DNA of 20,065 nt from UBA5177 sp002413265 (GTDB lineage Bacteria > Chloroflexota > UBA5177): NCBI GenBank assembly GCA_036752825.1, contig DAIORV010000029.1, forward strand, positions 1 through 20,065, in the 5' to 3' direction. Below, piece by piece: positions 12,350 through 19,351 of the stretch. Position 1 is the first letter of the stretch. Every line of letters starts with the position of its first letter. The notes beneath the pieces were generated by a model. The model had not been told where the DNA came from, did not search any database, and was given only the letters and a program-made list of their open reading frames with translations. A program made the position numbers and the translations under genes.

Positions 12350-14449
12350 GTGGAGACCCTTGAGAAGCAGTCAGAAAGTCTCGACGCCCCGCAAGCACCT
12401 GGCGTAGAAGGCGCCGACTTCTCGAGCTCTCGTCAACAGAGCTCGGCCGAAGCGCACGTTGGCGGCACGCCTTTAGAGAAGCAGACGGATGGTGGCACAG
12501 ACGGGGCTAGGGTCTTGCCTTTGAGGCGGTTGCGCATCTTGACCGTCGTGGCTCCGATTGCCTACTTGATCGTGGTCGAGATTCTCAGTCTCCTGATCCT
12601 CAATCCGCTACTGGGAAACCGCGAGGCGCTTCGACTGTTCGTCATTTTCTTGCTGATCGTCGCCGGCGCGGTTCCGTTCTCCCTGTGGATATTCAGCACC
12701 ATCGAGAGGCAGCAACGGTCGCTGGCGGCGAGTGCCGCGGTGCTCGACAGCGTGCACGACTATGCGATCTTCATGGTCGACGCCGGTGGAAACATTCTCA
12801 CCTGGAATCCGGGGGCGGAGCGCGTGAAGGGGTACCGGGCGGATGAGGTGATCGGCCGTCACTTCTCGCAGTTCTACACTCCCGAGGACCAGGCAGCAGG
12901 TGTGCCGGCGGCCAACCTACAGAAGGCTGCGGCTGGCGGCCGCTTTGAGGCTCAGGGTTGGCGAGTTCGGAAGGACGGATCGCGCTACTGGGCCGACGCG
13001 ACCAGCACCGCTGTCAAAGACGAGGCAGGAGCCGTCGTCGGCTTCACACAGGTTGTGCGCGATATCACGGAACGGCGCGAAGCGGAGGCGCGTATTCGGA
13101 AGCTCAACGACGAACTCGGACAGCGGATCCTCGAGCTGAGAGAAGCCAACGCGGAGATCGTTCGCCGGAATCGGCAGCTCGCCGCGATAAACACTGCCAT
13201 TGTCTCGGTGTCCAGCGCTCTCGATCTTGGAGAGGTGCTACAGAACATCGTCGACGCGGCACGGGAGCTCGTCCACAGCCGGTACGGCGCGCTCGGCGTG
13301 GCTGACGAGCACGGTCACATCTTGCAATTCATCACCTCGGGTCTCAGCCACCAAGAACGAGAGGCGATCGGACCGCTGCCCCAGGGACACGGACTCTTGG
13401 GCGCACTTATAAAGGAAGGGACGCCCTTGCGGATTCCGGCGATTGGCAGCGACCCGCGCAGTTACGGCTTTCCACCCAACCATCCTTCGATGACCAGCTT
13501 GCTGGGGGTGCCGATTCTCTTCAACGAGAAGCCGGTAGGCGATCTCTATCTCACCGACAAACTCAGCGCGGAGGAGTTCACGGACGAGGACCAGGAGCTG
13601 GTCATGCTGCTGGCAAACCACGCGGCAGTGGCCATCGAGAACGCCCGGCTCTACGAAGAGGTCCGCACGGCCCGAGACCGTTTTCAGGTCTGGAACGAAG
13701 ATCTCGAGCGCCGGGTAGAAGAACGCACGCGAGAGATCGAACGGTACAGCAAGACATTGACGACGCGCGTGCTCCAGGCCCAGGAGGAGGAGCGCAAGCG
13801 CATTGCGCGTGAGCTGCACGACGATACGGCTCAGTCTCTCTCGACTCTGTTGATCAACCTGGATGTGATCGACCCGCATATAGGCGCCGAGAATGAAACC
13901 TTGAGAACGGGCTTTCAGCGGGTGCGAGAGATCGCGCAGCGGACCTTGGACGCGACTCGTGCGCTCTCCCATGATCTGCGTCCGACGATCCTCGACGACT
14001 TCGGCCTGGTGGCGGCCCTTCGTTGGTTCGCCGATGAATTCATGCGAACATTTGGAGTCGCGGTCGAACTACACACCGAGCCACCTAACGGCCAGCTAAC
14101 ATTGGAAATCGAGCTTGTACTATTCCGGATCACTCAAGAGGCACTGACGAACAGCGGCAAGTACGCTGAGGCAAATCATACCGGTGTTCAGCTTTCCTTC
14201 CCAGACGGAACCGCCAAGCTCGTAGTAGAAGACGATGGGAAGGGTTTCGAGCCGGCTACGCGCAGGGGGCCCACCCGTCAGGGCGGGCTTGGTCTGTACG
14301 GGATGCACGAGCGGGCCGAGCTGGTGGGTGGGATCCTGGAGGTCGAGTCGGCTCCGGGTCAAGGCACTCGGGTCACGGCCATCATCCCGGTGGCAGCCGA
14401 GCCAGCCATGGTAGGTCACGAGGGCTCACTGGGAAACGAAACGTGCTGA
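12350..14449 (+). CDS. Membrane PAS-GAF sensor histidine kinase (NarX/DevS-like, HisKA_3)
   Basis: A 699-residue kinase. Residues 1-57 are low-complexity; two membrane helices follow (61-85, 94-116) with almost no outer loop, so the signal is probably sensed in the membrane or cytosol. PAS domain about 125-240 (SVHDYAIFMVDAGG to VVRDITERREAE), coiled coil 242-280, GAF domain about 285-432, a second coiled coil 436-475, then a HisKA_3 dimerisation segment with phosphoacceptor H490 in ERKRIARELHDDTAQSLSTL. The ATPase domain shows an N box (EALTNSGKYA), a G1 box DDGKGF (628-633) and GGLGLYGMHER. The PAS domain has no obvious heme or flavin ligand that I can name. The GTG start has a weak ribosome site. 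The last codons overlap regulator 2 by one base (TGATG), making them a cognate pair. Placement in the cytochrome b operon suggests it monitors quinone or electron-transport state. Confidence 0.9.
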   Translation: METLEKQSESLDAPQAPGVEGADFSSSRQQSSAEAHVGGTPLEKQTDGGTDGARVLPLRRLRILTVVAPIAYLIVVEILSLLILNPLLGNREALRLFVIFLLIVAGAVPFSLWIFSTIERQQRSLAASAAVLDSVHDYAIFMVDAGGNILTWNPGAERVKGYRADEVIGRHFSQFYTPEDQAAGVPAANLQKAAAGGRFEAQGWRVRKDGSRYWADATSTAVKDEAGAVVGFTQVVRDITERREAEARIRKLNDELGQRILELREANAEIVRRNRQLAAINTAIVSVSSALDLGEVLQNIVDAARELVHSRYGALGVADEHGHILQFITSGLSHQEREAIGPLPQGHGLLGALIKEGTPLRIPAIGSDPRSYGFPPNHPSMTSLLGVPILFNEKPVGDLYLTDKLSAEEFTDEDQELVMLLANHAAVAIENARLYEEVRTARDRFQVWNEDLERRVEERTREIERYSKTLTTRVLQAQEEERKRIARELHDDTAQSLSTLLINLDVIDPHIGAENETLRTGFQRVREIAQRTLDATRALSHDLRPTILDDFGLVAALRWFADEFMRTFGVAVELHTEPPNGQLTLEIELVLFRITQEALTNSGKYAEANHTGVQLSFPDGTAKLVVEDDGKGFEPATRRGPTRQGGLGLYGMHERAELVGGILEVESAPGQGTRVTAIIPVAAEPAMVGHEGSLGNETC

Positions 14450-15099
14450 TGGACATCAAAGTGCTGCTGGCGGATGACCACGCCGTCTTGCGTGACGGAT
14501 TGCGGATGGTGCTCGATGCCCAGACCGGCATATCTGTCGTGGGCGAGGCGGAGGATGGCCGGCAGGCTCTGGAGATGGTTGAGCGCCTTCATCCGGACGT
14601 CGTGGTCATGGACATTGCGATGCCGAACATGAATGGAGCAGAAGCAACGCGCCAAATCAAGCGGCGCTTCCCCGGCGTCAAGGTGCTGATCCTTACCATG
14701 CACGAGAACGAGCACTACCTGGCCCAGATCGTCAATGCGGGCGCGATAGGGTGCGTCTTGAAGCGCTCGGCCGGGACCGAGCTGGTTACGGCCGTCCGAG
14801 CAGCGGCACGTGGAGAGAGCTACTTCTCACCCGCTATGGCCACGATGATGCTGGATGGCTACAGGATGCATCTGGCTGTAGACGGTCGGGATGAAAGCGA
14901 CCTGCTCACCGAGCGTGAGCGTGAGATCCTCCAACTGGTGGCGGAAGGCAAGACCAACCAGGAGATCGCCGACCTGCTGGTGGTCTCGATCAAGACCGTT
15001 CAGACCCACCGGGCCCACATGATGGAGAAGCTCGATGCACACGACAGGACGGAGCTGGTCAAGCACGCCATCCGGCTGGGCATGATCACCTCGGACTAA
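14449..15099 (+). CDS. NarL/LuxR-type response regulator 2
   Basis: A 216-residue regulator: receiver domain with D9/D10, phosphoacceptor D55, T83 and K105, and a LuxR helix-turn-helix starting at LTEREREILQLVAEGKT with recognition helix SIKTVQTHRAHMM. I start it at the ATG at 14449, which overlaps the kinase stop (TGATG); a GTG at 14443 would add two residues. With this start it has exactly the length of regulator 1 and aligns without gaps, differing at 57 of 216 positions. Differences cluster in the linker (about 134-155) and the first half of the DNA-binding domain, while the receiver face and recognition helix are nearly unchanged. It is the likely direct partner of the kinase just upstream. 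The transcript probably ends between 15099 and the convergent cupin gene. Confidence 0.93.
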   Translation: MDIKVLLADDHAVLRDGLRMVLDAQTGISVVGEAEDGRQALEMVERLHPDVVVMDIAMPNMNGAEATRQIKRRFPGVKVLILTMHENEHYLAQIVNAGAIGCVLKRSAGTELVTAVRAAARGESYFSPAMATMMLDGYRMHLAVDGRDESDLLTEREREILQLVAEGKTNQEIADLLVVSIKTVQTHRAHMMEKLDAHDRTELVKHAIRLGMITSD

Positions 15100-15110
15100 C
15101 GCGCATATCC

Positions 15111-15129
15111 TCCGCCCAGGTGAAGCGGA
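15111..15129. terminator. Small hairpin between convergent regulator 2 and cupin genes
   Basis: TCCGC (15111-15115) and GCGGA (15125-15129) enclose a 9-nt loop in the 50-nt gap between the two stops. No T-run follows on either strand, so a role as a two-way terminator is only a suggestion. Confidence 0.22.
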
Positions 15130-15149
15130 ATGTACGGTTCATAAGAGGC

Positions 15150-15605
15150 TCAGTCCCGCGACTCGTGCCGGTCAGACACATCCTGGTAGGTGGTGCGACC
15201 GATCGTGAGCAGGAAGACCGCATCCTCGACCGCGCCGACGTCATGCGAGATGCCGGGCTCCAGCATAAGGACCTGCCCTGCGGTCAACTCGACGCTGCTT
15301 TCCTGGAGACGTAGCCGTAGGACCCCCTGGAGCGCGTGCACGGAGATGGGCCCGGAGGCGCGATGCTCCTCCTGTCGTGCACCCGCCTTGAGCGCCATGA
15401 GCACGATCCTAAGGTCTGGCTCCTTCACGAGCGTCCGACCGGTCGGGCTTCCTCTGCGGTAGGATTCCTGCTGCCGCAACTGCTCGGTCTCAGAACGCAG
15501 ATCGAACCGCAGCATGGGCGCAGAGAGGTTGTGGTCGTGGTGGCCTGATGTAGCGGCGGGCTCGGAGGATCCTTCCAGCCGGCGATCGGGCGGCTGTTGC
15601 TGCAT
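15150..15605 (-). CDS. Single-domain cupin protein
   Basis: A 151-residue protein. The first ~30 residues are hydrophilic and His-rich (TSGHHDHN). The cupin barrel covers about 60-145: EEHRASGPISVHALQG marks the first motif, with histidines but without the usual glutamate, and GQVLMLEPGISHDVGAVED the second (G-x5-P-G-x2-H). It probably binds a metal through the histidines. Members serve as small sensors, sugar or phenol enzymes, or regulators' partners; no substrate can be read from the sequence. The ATG at 15605 follows GTAGGAGG by 7 nt. It diverges from the radical SAM gene across a 219-nt gap and converges on regulator 2. Confidence 0.78.
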   Translation of the reverse strand: MQQQPPDRRLEGSSEPAATSGHHDHNLSAPMLRFDLRSETEQLRQQESYRRGSPTGRTLVKEPDLRIVLMALKAGARQEEHRASGPISVHALQGVLRLRLQESSVELTAGQVLMLEPGISHDVGAVEDAVFLLTIGRTTYQDVSDRHESRD

Positions 15606-15824
15606 GTCCGTTCCTCCTACTTTCGATGGCTCATGCTACTGCAACGTTTCCTGTCCGTTGATCCTCGTGTTTGGACTCCGCGGTGCGTGACGCTCTAGTC
15701 CGCAAGTCGAATCGCTGAGGAAAATATCAGGTCTCCACCCTATGGTGCCCACGCGGGCGACGGAGTAAGGTAGTGGCTGGGCGGTGCCACATCGAACCGT
15801 ACTTTCCGCAAGGAGCCAAGAGGA
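15606..15824. promoter_or_regulatory. Divergent promoter region between cupin and radical SAM genes
   Basis: A 219-nt gap that must carry promoters in both directions. An AT-rich patch GGAAAATATCAGG at about 15719-15731 is the best candidate for a core element. No strong dyad was found. AAGGAG at about 15810 precedes the radical SAM start. I looked for a small precursor peptide here and saw none with a credible ribosome site. Confidence 0.3.
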
Positions 15825-16922
15825 GTGCACCCAGTGGTCAACTATGAAAGCGCTCCCATAATGCTGTATTGGGAAATGACCCGCGCCTGCGATCTCGCCT
15901 GTCGTCACTGTCGCGCGGAGGCGATGTTCTTTCGAGATCCGGCAGAGCTTTCAACCGAGGAGGGAGAACAACTGCTGGAGACTCTCTGCGGTTTCGGAGA
16001 CACCAAGCCCCACCTGGTCTTTACCGGCGGAGACCCGCTCAGGCGTCCAGATCTCTCTCAACTGGTGGCTCACGCCGTACACCTCGGCTTCGTTACCTCG
16101 GTCACGCCGAGCGGAACGCCGCTCCTGACCTACGAGGCGATCGCGCACCTGAAAAGTAGCGGCGTGAGGTCCCTTGCCTTCAGCCTCGATGGATCGACGG
16201 CAGACGGCCATGACGGAATCCGCGGCGTCCCCGGCACCTTCCAACGTACGGTCAATGCGGTAGGCTGGGCGCTCGAGCAAGACGTTCCTGTGCAGATCAA
16301 CACGCTGGTCTCAGCTGAGAACGCCGCCGACCTAGAGGCGATCTATCGTCTGGTCTGCGATCTCGGGGTGCAGCGCTGGGCCCTATTCTTCCTCATCTGT
16401 ACGGGCCGGGGCGCGGTGCTACGTGAGGTATCTGCCGAAGAATCTGAAAGGATCCTGGCGTGGGTCTATGAGTGCTCCAAACGCTCGTTCCCCGTCATCA
16501 AGACCACGGAAGCACACCACGTCCGCCGCGTGGCTGCCCAAGCCCGACTCAGAGAGCGCCAGCAGGCGGGTGAAGGCACAATGCGGACTTCATCGATTCG
16601 CGCCGGCTGGGGAGTACGAGATGGTGCCGGTATCATGTTTATCTCGCACCGCGGCGATGTGTATCCATCTGGGTTCCTTCCGATAAAGGTAGGGAATGTG
16701 CGCCATGATGACCCGGTGCAGCTCTACCGCGAAGCCACGCTGTTTAGGCAACTACGCAATCCTGAGCAACTGAAAGGGAAGTGCGGTGAGTGTGAGTACC
16801 GAGTCATCTGTGGCGGATCACGTTCACGAGCCTATGCGTCCATGGGCGACCCGCTCGAGTCCGACCCGCTCTGCGTCTACACGCCTCACCTCCAACACTT
16901 AGCACCCGGCACAGCCGTCTAG
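15825..16922 (+). CDS. Radical SAM/SPASM protein (TIGR04053-like, related to NirJ/AhbD heme enzymes)
   Basis: A 365-residue radical SAM enzyme. The [4Fe-4S]-SAM motif is C22-x3-C26-x2-C29 in TRACDLACRHCRAE; FTGGDP (66-71) binds SAM; TPSGTPLL and SLDG follow in the barrel. The C-terminal SPASM-like part has C320, C323, C329 and C350 in GKCGECEYRVICGGSRSRAY and the DPLC segment, for an extra Fe-S cluster. This layout resembles the TIGR04053 group and the heme-modifying NirJ/AhbC/AhbD proteins; the preceding FISHRGDVYPSGFLP is also typical. The GTG at 15825 has AAGGAG 9-10 nt before it; a GTG at 15834 is possible. The heme A synthase gene follows 39 nt later on the same strand, so a role in heme or tetrapyrrole modification is plausible, but peptide modification is the alternative because SPASM enzymes often act on peptides. 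Confidence 0.87.
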   Translation: MHPVVNYESAPIMLYWEMTRACDLACRHCRAEAMFFRDPAELSTEEGEQLLETLCGFGDTKPHLVFTGGDPLRRPDLSQLVAHAVHLGFVTSVTPSGTPLLTYEAIAHLKSSGVRSLAFSLDGSTADGHDGIRGVPGTFQRTVNAVGWALEQDVPVQINTLVSAENAADLEAIYRLVCDLGVQRWALFFLICTGRGAVLREVSAEESERILAWVYECSKRSFPVIKTTEAHHVRRVAAQARLRERQQAGEGTMRTSSIRAGWGVRDGAGIMFISHRGDVYPSGFLPIKVGNVRHDDPVQLYREATLFRQLRNPEQLKGKCGECEYRVICGGSRSRAYASMGDPLESDPLCVYTPHLQHLAPGTAV

Positions 16923-16961
16923 AGTGCTCCACTTCAGACCTTGAGGAGGAGAGCCGCATCT

Positions 16962-17978
16962 ATGCGTACTTTCCGTTCGCGCCATGCGCCCAACACGATC
17001 CTCGCCGCAGGCCCCTTCACTCCGGTCGCCCGTCAGGCACCGCCACCGTGGTCAATGCGGCCGACAACCTTCCGGTGGTTGGCAATCCTGACGACAGTAT
17101 TCGTCTATGCCCAGATCTCTCTAGGGGCAGCCGTACGTGTCTCTGGCTCTGGTCTTGGTTGCGGCAATGACTGGCCGCTCTGTCGGGGACGCATCCTGCC
17201 GCCCGCCAACACGCACGCGATCGTCGAGTACGCCCACCGCACGGTTGGAAGTATCACGGGCGCGCTGCTCATAGGGGCGGTGCTGGTGGGCTGGCTCACC
17301 TTCCGGCACCGCCAGCCGCTTATCGTTCGGCTCGTCGCTTCAGCAACCGGATTGATCGTACTCGAAGGACTCCTCGGCGCGCTGGTGGTCTTCAAAGACT
17401 TGTCCGGCGCGCTCGTCCTCGCGCATCTGGCCGTCGCCCTCGCTTTGATGGGACTACTTATCGGGGCCTCGATACTCGCTGTCCCCGGAAGCGGAAACCC
17501 GACTTCACGTACCTTCCGGAAACTCACACTGCTCGCAGCGGCTCTTACGTATATCTTGCTGCTGACCGGGGCGGGGGTCGTAGCCACAGGCGCCGATGAA
17601 GTCTGCAAGTCATGGCCTTTCTGCAACCGCGGACTTGGGTCCAATTTTGACGGCGTCGTCTTGTACGCGACGCTTCACCGTCTTGCTGCCGGGGTGGTAG
17701 GCCTCTTCCTGGTCTGGACGCTGTGCACGGCCGTTTATAGGTGGCGATCTGTGCCTCGTCTCACTTCTGCGGCAGGCGCGACACTCATCCTGCTCGTGGT
17801 CCAGATGGCCATCGGCTATCCAACAGCCGTCAGCCACAACCTTTCGCTCATCGCTGGCCTCCACGTGGCCGCAGCCACTGCCGTTTGGTGTGGAGTCGTG
17901 GCGACTGCCGTTCTTAGCCACAACCCCTCCTCGATCCCGCTATCTCGCGAACCCTCCGGCCCGGTACCGCGCGCGTAG
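16962..17978 (+). CDS. ctaA: Heme A synthase (CtaA/Cox15)
   Basis: A 338-residue membrane enzyme that oxidises the C8 methyl of heme O to the formyl of heme A, the cofactor of aa3/caa3 oxidases. It has eight hydrophobic helices in two similar four-helix halves. The key residues line up with Bacillus CtaA: cysteine pair C67-x6-C74 in GLGCGNDWPLCRG, E89-x2-H92 in VEYAHRTVG, H155, H239 in TLHRLAAG and H301 in AGLHVAAA; a second cysteine pair C215/C221 is in EVCKSWPFCNRG. The ATG at 16962 follows GAGGAGGAGA by 10 nt; an in-frame TTG at 16941 overlaps that site. The N-terminal ~30 residues before helix 1 are longer than in Bacillus. It probably shares a transcript with the radical SAM gene. No ctaB or oxidase gene is in the window. 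Its last 39 nt overlap the convergent membrane-protein gene. Confidence 0.93.
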   Translation: MRTFRSRHAPNTILAAGPFTPVARQAPPPWSMRPTTFRWLAILTTVFVYAQISLGAAVRVSGSGLGCGNDWPLCRGRILPPANTHAIVEYAHRTVGSITGALLIGAVLVGWLTFRHRQPLIVRLVASATGLIVLEGLLGALVVFKDLSGALVLAHLAVALALMGLLIGASILAVPGSGNPTSRTFRKLTLLAAALTYILLLTGAGVVATGADEVCKSWPFCNRGLGSNFDGVVLYATLHRLAAGVVGLFLVWTLCTAVYRWRSVPRLTSAAGATLILLVVQMAIGYPTAVSHNLSLIAGLHVAAATAVWCGVVATAVLSHNPSSIPLSREPSGPVPRA

Positions 17979-18710
17979 CTCTCGCAGTAACCGCACCTCG
18001 TGCGCTGAGAACCGATCATTCCCCCGAGCCCAGAGTCGCCCCACGACGTATGTAGCTACGATCAGGATCGCGATGGACGCCGGTTCCGACGCGCCTACCC
18101 GGCTCCAGAGGGGAAAAGACCAGCCATGAGAGGCCCAGGCCACGCCAATGACGATGCCGGCGCTCGCGACGAGTCCAGCACGTACAAGGGTGGTACGCAA
18201 TTCCGCCCACGTGGCGAACAGAACGAGGCCGGCAAGAGAAAGGGTGAGTGCCAGCAGCGCATCGGCGGCGAACGCAATCTGTGCAGCCTGGAGACAGATG
18301 TGGTGGAGGAAGGCAAGCTGAGGGCGCGAGGCAGTGACGATCGCCCCGCCAATCCAGGGCGCATCCGAGATGAGGAGCGTGGCAAGACCTGCCCCGATCA
18401 GCGCGCGCACAGTAGGCCAGCGCAGGCCATCAAGGAACCCCAGACAAAGCGCGAGGAGAAGCCCTCCGATCAGTAGGAGAGTGAAGCCGGCGAACGCCGA
18501 CGAGGGGAGGTGGACGGAGTTCCCCGACCTGACCCAACTCCCGAGCGAGCCAACCGCCAAAGCGGAGCCGCCGAGCAACGCAGCAAGACACAGGGCCAAC
18601 AGACCGCCACCGGTCGACTGACGGGGATCTGAGGGCCGCCATGGCCTGTCCGCGACTCCACGGTCGTTACGTCGTACAACGTTTAGGTGGTGGTGCGAAC
18701 CGTCGTGCAC
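17940..18710 (-). CDS. Multi-spanning membrane protein of unknown function
   Basis: A 256-residue protein with about six or seven hydrophobic helices between residues 35 and 225 (for example GGGLLALCLAALLGGSALAV, FTLLLIGGLLLALCLGFLDG, ALTLSLAGLVLFATWAEL, SIAILIVATYVVGRLW), ending in a basic tail (VRLLRELRARYRAGGFAR). A pair of histidines in AFLHHICLQAAQ lies within or next to a helix and might bind a metal or heme, but no family is recognised. The charge and hydrophobicity pattern is that of a real membrane protein. The only visible start is a GTG at 18710 without a clear ribosome site, so the true start may lie further in. It converges with ctaA and overlaps its end by 39 nt. Next to ctaA a role in oxidase or heme biology is possible but unsupported. 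Confidence 0.65.
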   Translation of the reverse strand: MHDGSHHHLNVVRRNDRGVADRPWRPSDPRQSTGGGLLALCLAALLGGSALAVGSLGSWVRSGNSVHLPSSAFAGFTLLLIGGLLLALCLGFLDGLRWPTVRALIGAGLATLLISDAPWIGGAIVTASRPQLAFLHHICLQAAQIAFAADALLALTLSLAGLVLFATWAELRTTLVRAGLVASAGIVIGVAWASHGWSFPLWSRVGASEPASIAILIVATYVVGRLWARGNDRFSAHEVRLLRELRARYRAGGFAR

Positions 18711-18721
18711 GTAGTGAAACC

Positions 18722-18738
18722 GGCGGCGATCCGCCGCC
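18722..18738 (+). other. GC hairpin with downstream T-run
   Basis: GGCGGCG (18722-18728), loop ATC, CGCCGCC (18732-18738): a perfect 7-bp stem. TTTTT follows at 18752-18756, too far for a standard terminator. On the minus strand it lies just upstream of the membrane-protein start and could be a leader structure. Confidence 0.3.
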
Positions 18739-18862
18739 CTACCCTTCGTCGTTTTTGATCGAGCTCTTGTACACGAGGTTACGCCTGGCTTTACGCCATC
18801 ACCATCGGGTCGAGAGCCTATTTTTTACGGATCGACAACTGAGGCCGAGCTATTCCACAGTG

Positions 18863-19069
18863 ATGATGGCGCCGAGAGAATTGATAAGGCGAACGGGGGA
18901 TGGCGCACACGATGTACGAGTGTTCGGCTCGGTGGCAACGGGCCGAACTGCGTCCGCCGGCGACGTCGACCTGCTCGTCGACCTCACCACCGATGCAGAC
19001 GACTTTGCCTAATTCAGTGTGCTTGAGGATCTCCTTCGGGCCTTGAGAACCTCCTCGGTTGCGAAGTGA
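18863..19069 (+). pseudogene. Broken minimal nucleotidyltransferase (MNT) gene
   Basis: The frame from the ATG at 18863 (or 18866) encodes VRVFGSVATGRTASAGDVDLLVDL, the core of a MNT/KNTase-type nucleotidyltransferase: G-S motif followed by the D-x-D metal pair. These are usually the antitoxin half of HepT-MNT (MntA) pairs or lone small proteins of about 95-110 residues. Here a TAA at 19010-19012 stops it after ~49 codons. The same frame continues after the stop with FSVLEDLLRALRTSSVAK and ends at 19067-19069, which still looks like the family's next helix, so the TAA appears to be a nonsense mutation. The segment between the start and VRVFGS is also shorter than usual. No HepT toxin gene is next to it. 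Confidence 0.65.
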
Positions 19070-19322
19070 GCTTATCTTGATGGATCTTCAGCTGCCCGGC
19101 ATTGATGGACTCGAGCTGACCCGCCGGCTAAAGTCGGATCCTGCCACGAGGGACATCATCGTCGTGGCGATGACAGCATACGTCATGGAGGCTGACGAGG
19201 AGAGGGCGGCTAAGGCGGGCTGCGACGGTTATATTTCAAAGCCGATTGACACTCGGGCCCTTCCCGGTCAGGTGGCCAGGTACCTCAGTGAGAGGCCCCG
19301 GAGAGCAGACACTCAAGAGTGA
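19059..19322 (+). pseudogene. Receiver-domain 3' fragment (response regulator, CheY-like)
   Basis: Eighty-seven codons from a TTG encode the second part of a receiver domain: ELILMDLQLPGIDGLELTRR with the phosphoacceptor aspartate, then VVAMTAYVMEADEERA with the conserved T/A, and GCDGYISKPIDTR with the conserved lysine. The first ~45 residues, including the acidic pocket and first helix, are missing; the frame is closed upstream by a TGA at about 19044, and there is no ribosome site. It abuts the broken MNT frame, so a deletion probably fused two decayed genes. The pattern resembles receiver domains of hybrid kinases or DivK-like proteins. Confidence 0.7.
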
Positions 19323-19351
19323 CAATTGGGCTCTGAGGCGATCGGAAGCAA

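Noticed and set aside
13238..13972. Long open frame antisense to the histidine kinase
   Set aside because: Opposite the conserved GAF and HisKA_3 region; Arg/Leu-rich translation without a recognisable domain.
15606..15824. Possible precursor peptide for the radical SAM/SPASM enzyme
   Set aside because: The short frames here (such as a 21-codon one near 15633) lack a ribosome site and any peptide-substrate motif.
15797..16974. Repeated CGTACTTTCCG near the starts of the radical SAM and ctaA genes
   Set aside because: An 11-nt repeat is expected by chance many times in 20 kb; the second copy is inside the ctaA coding sequence.
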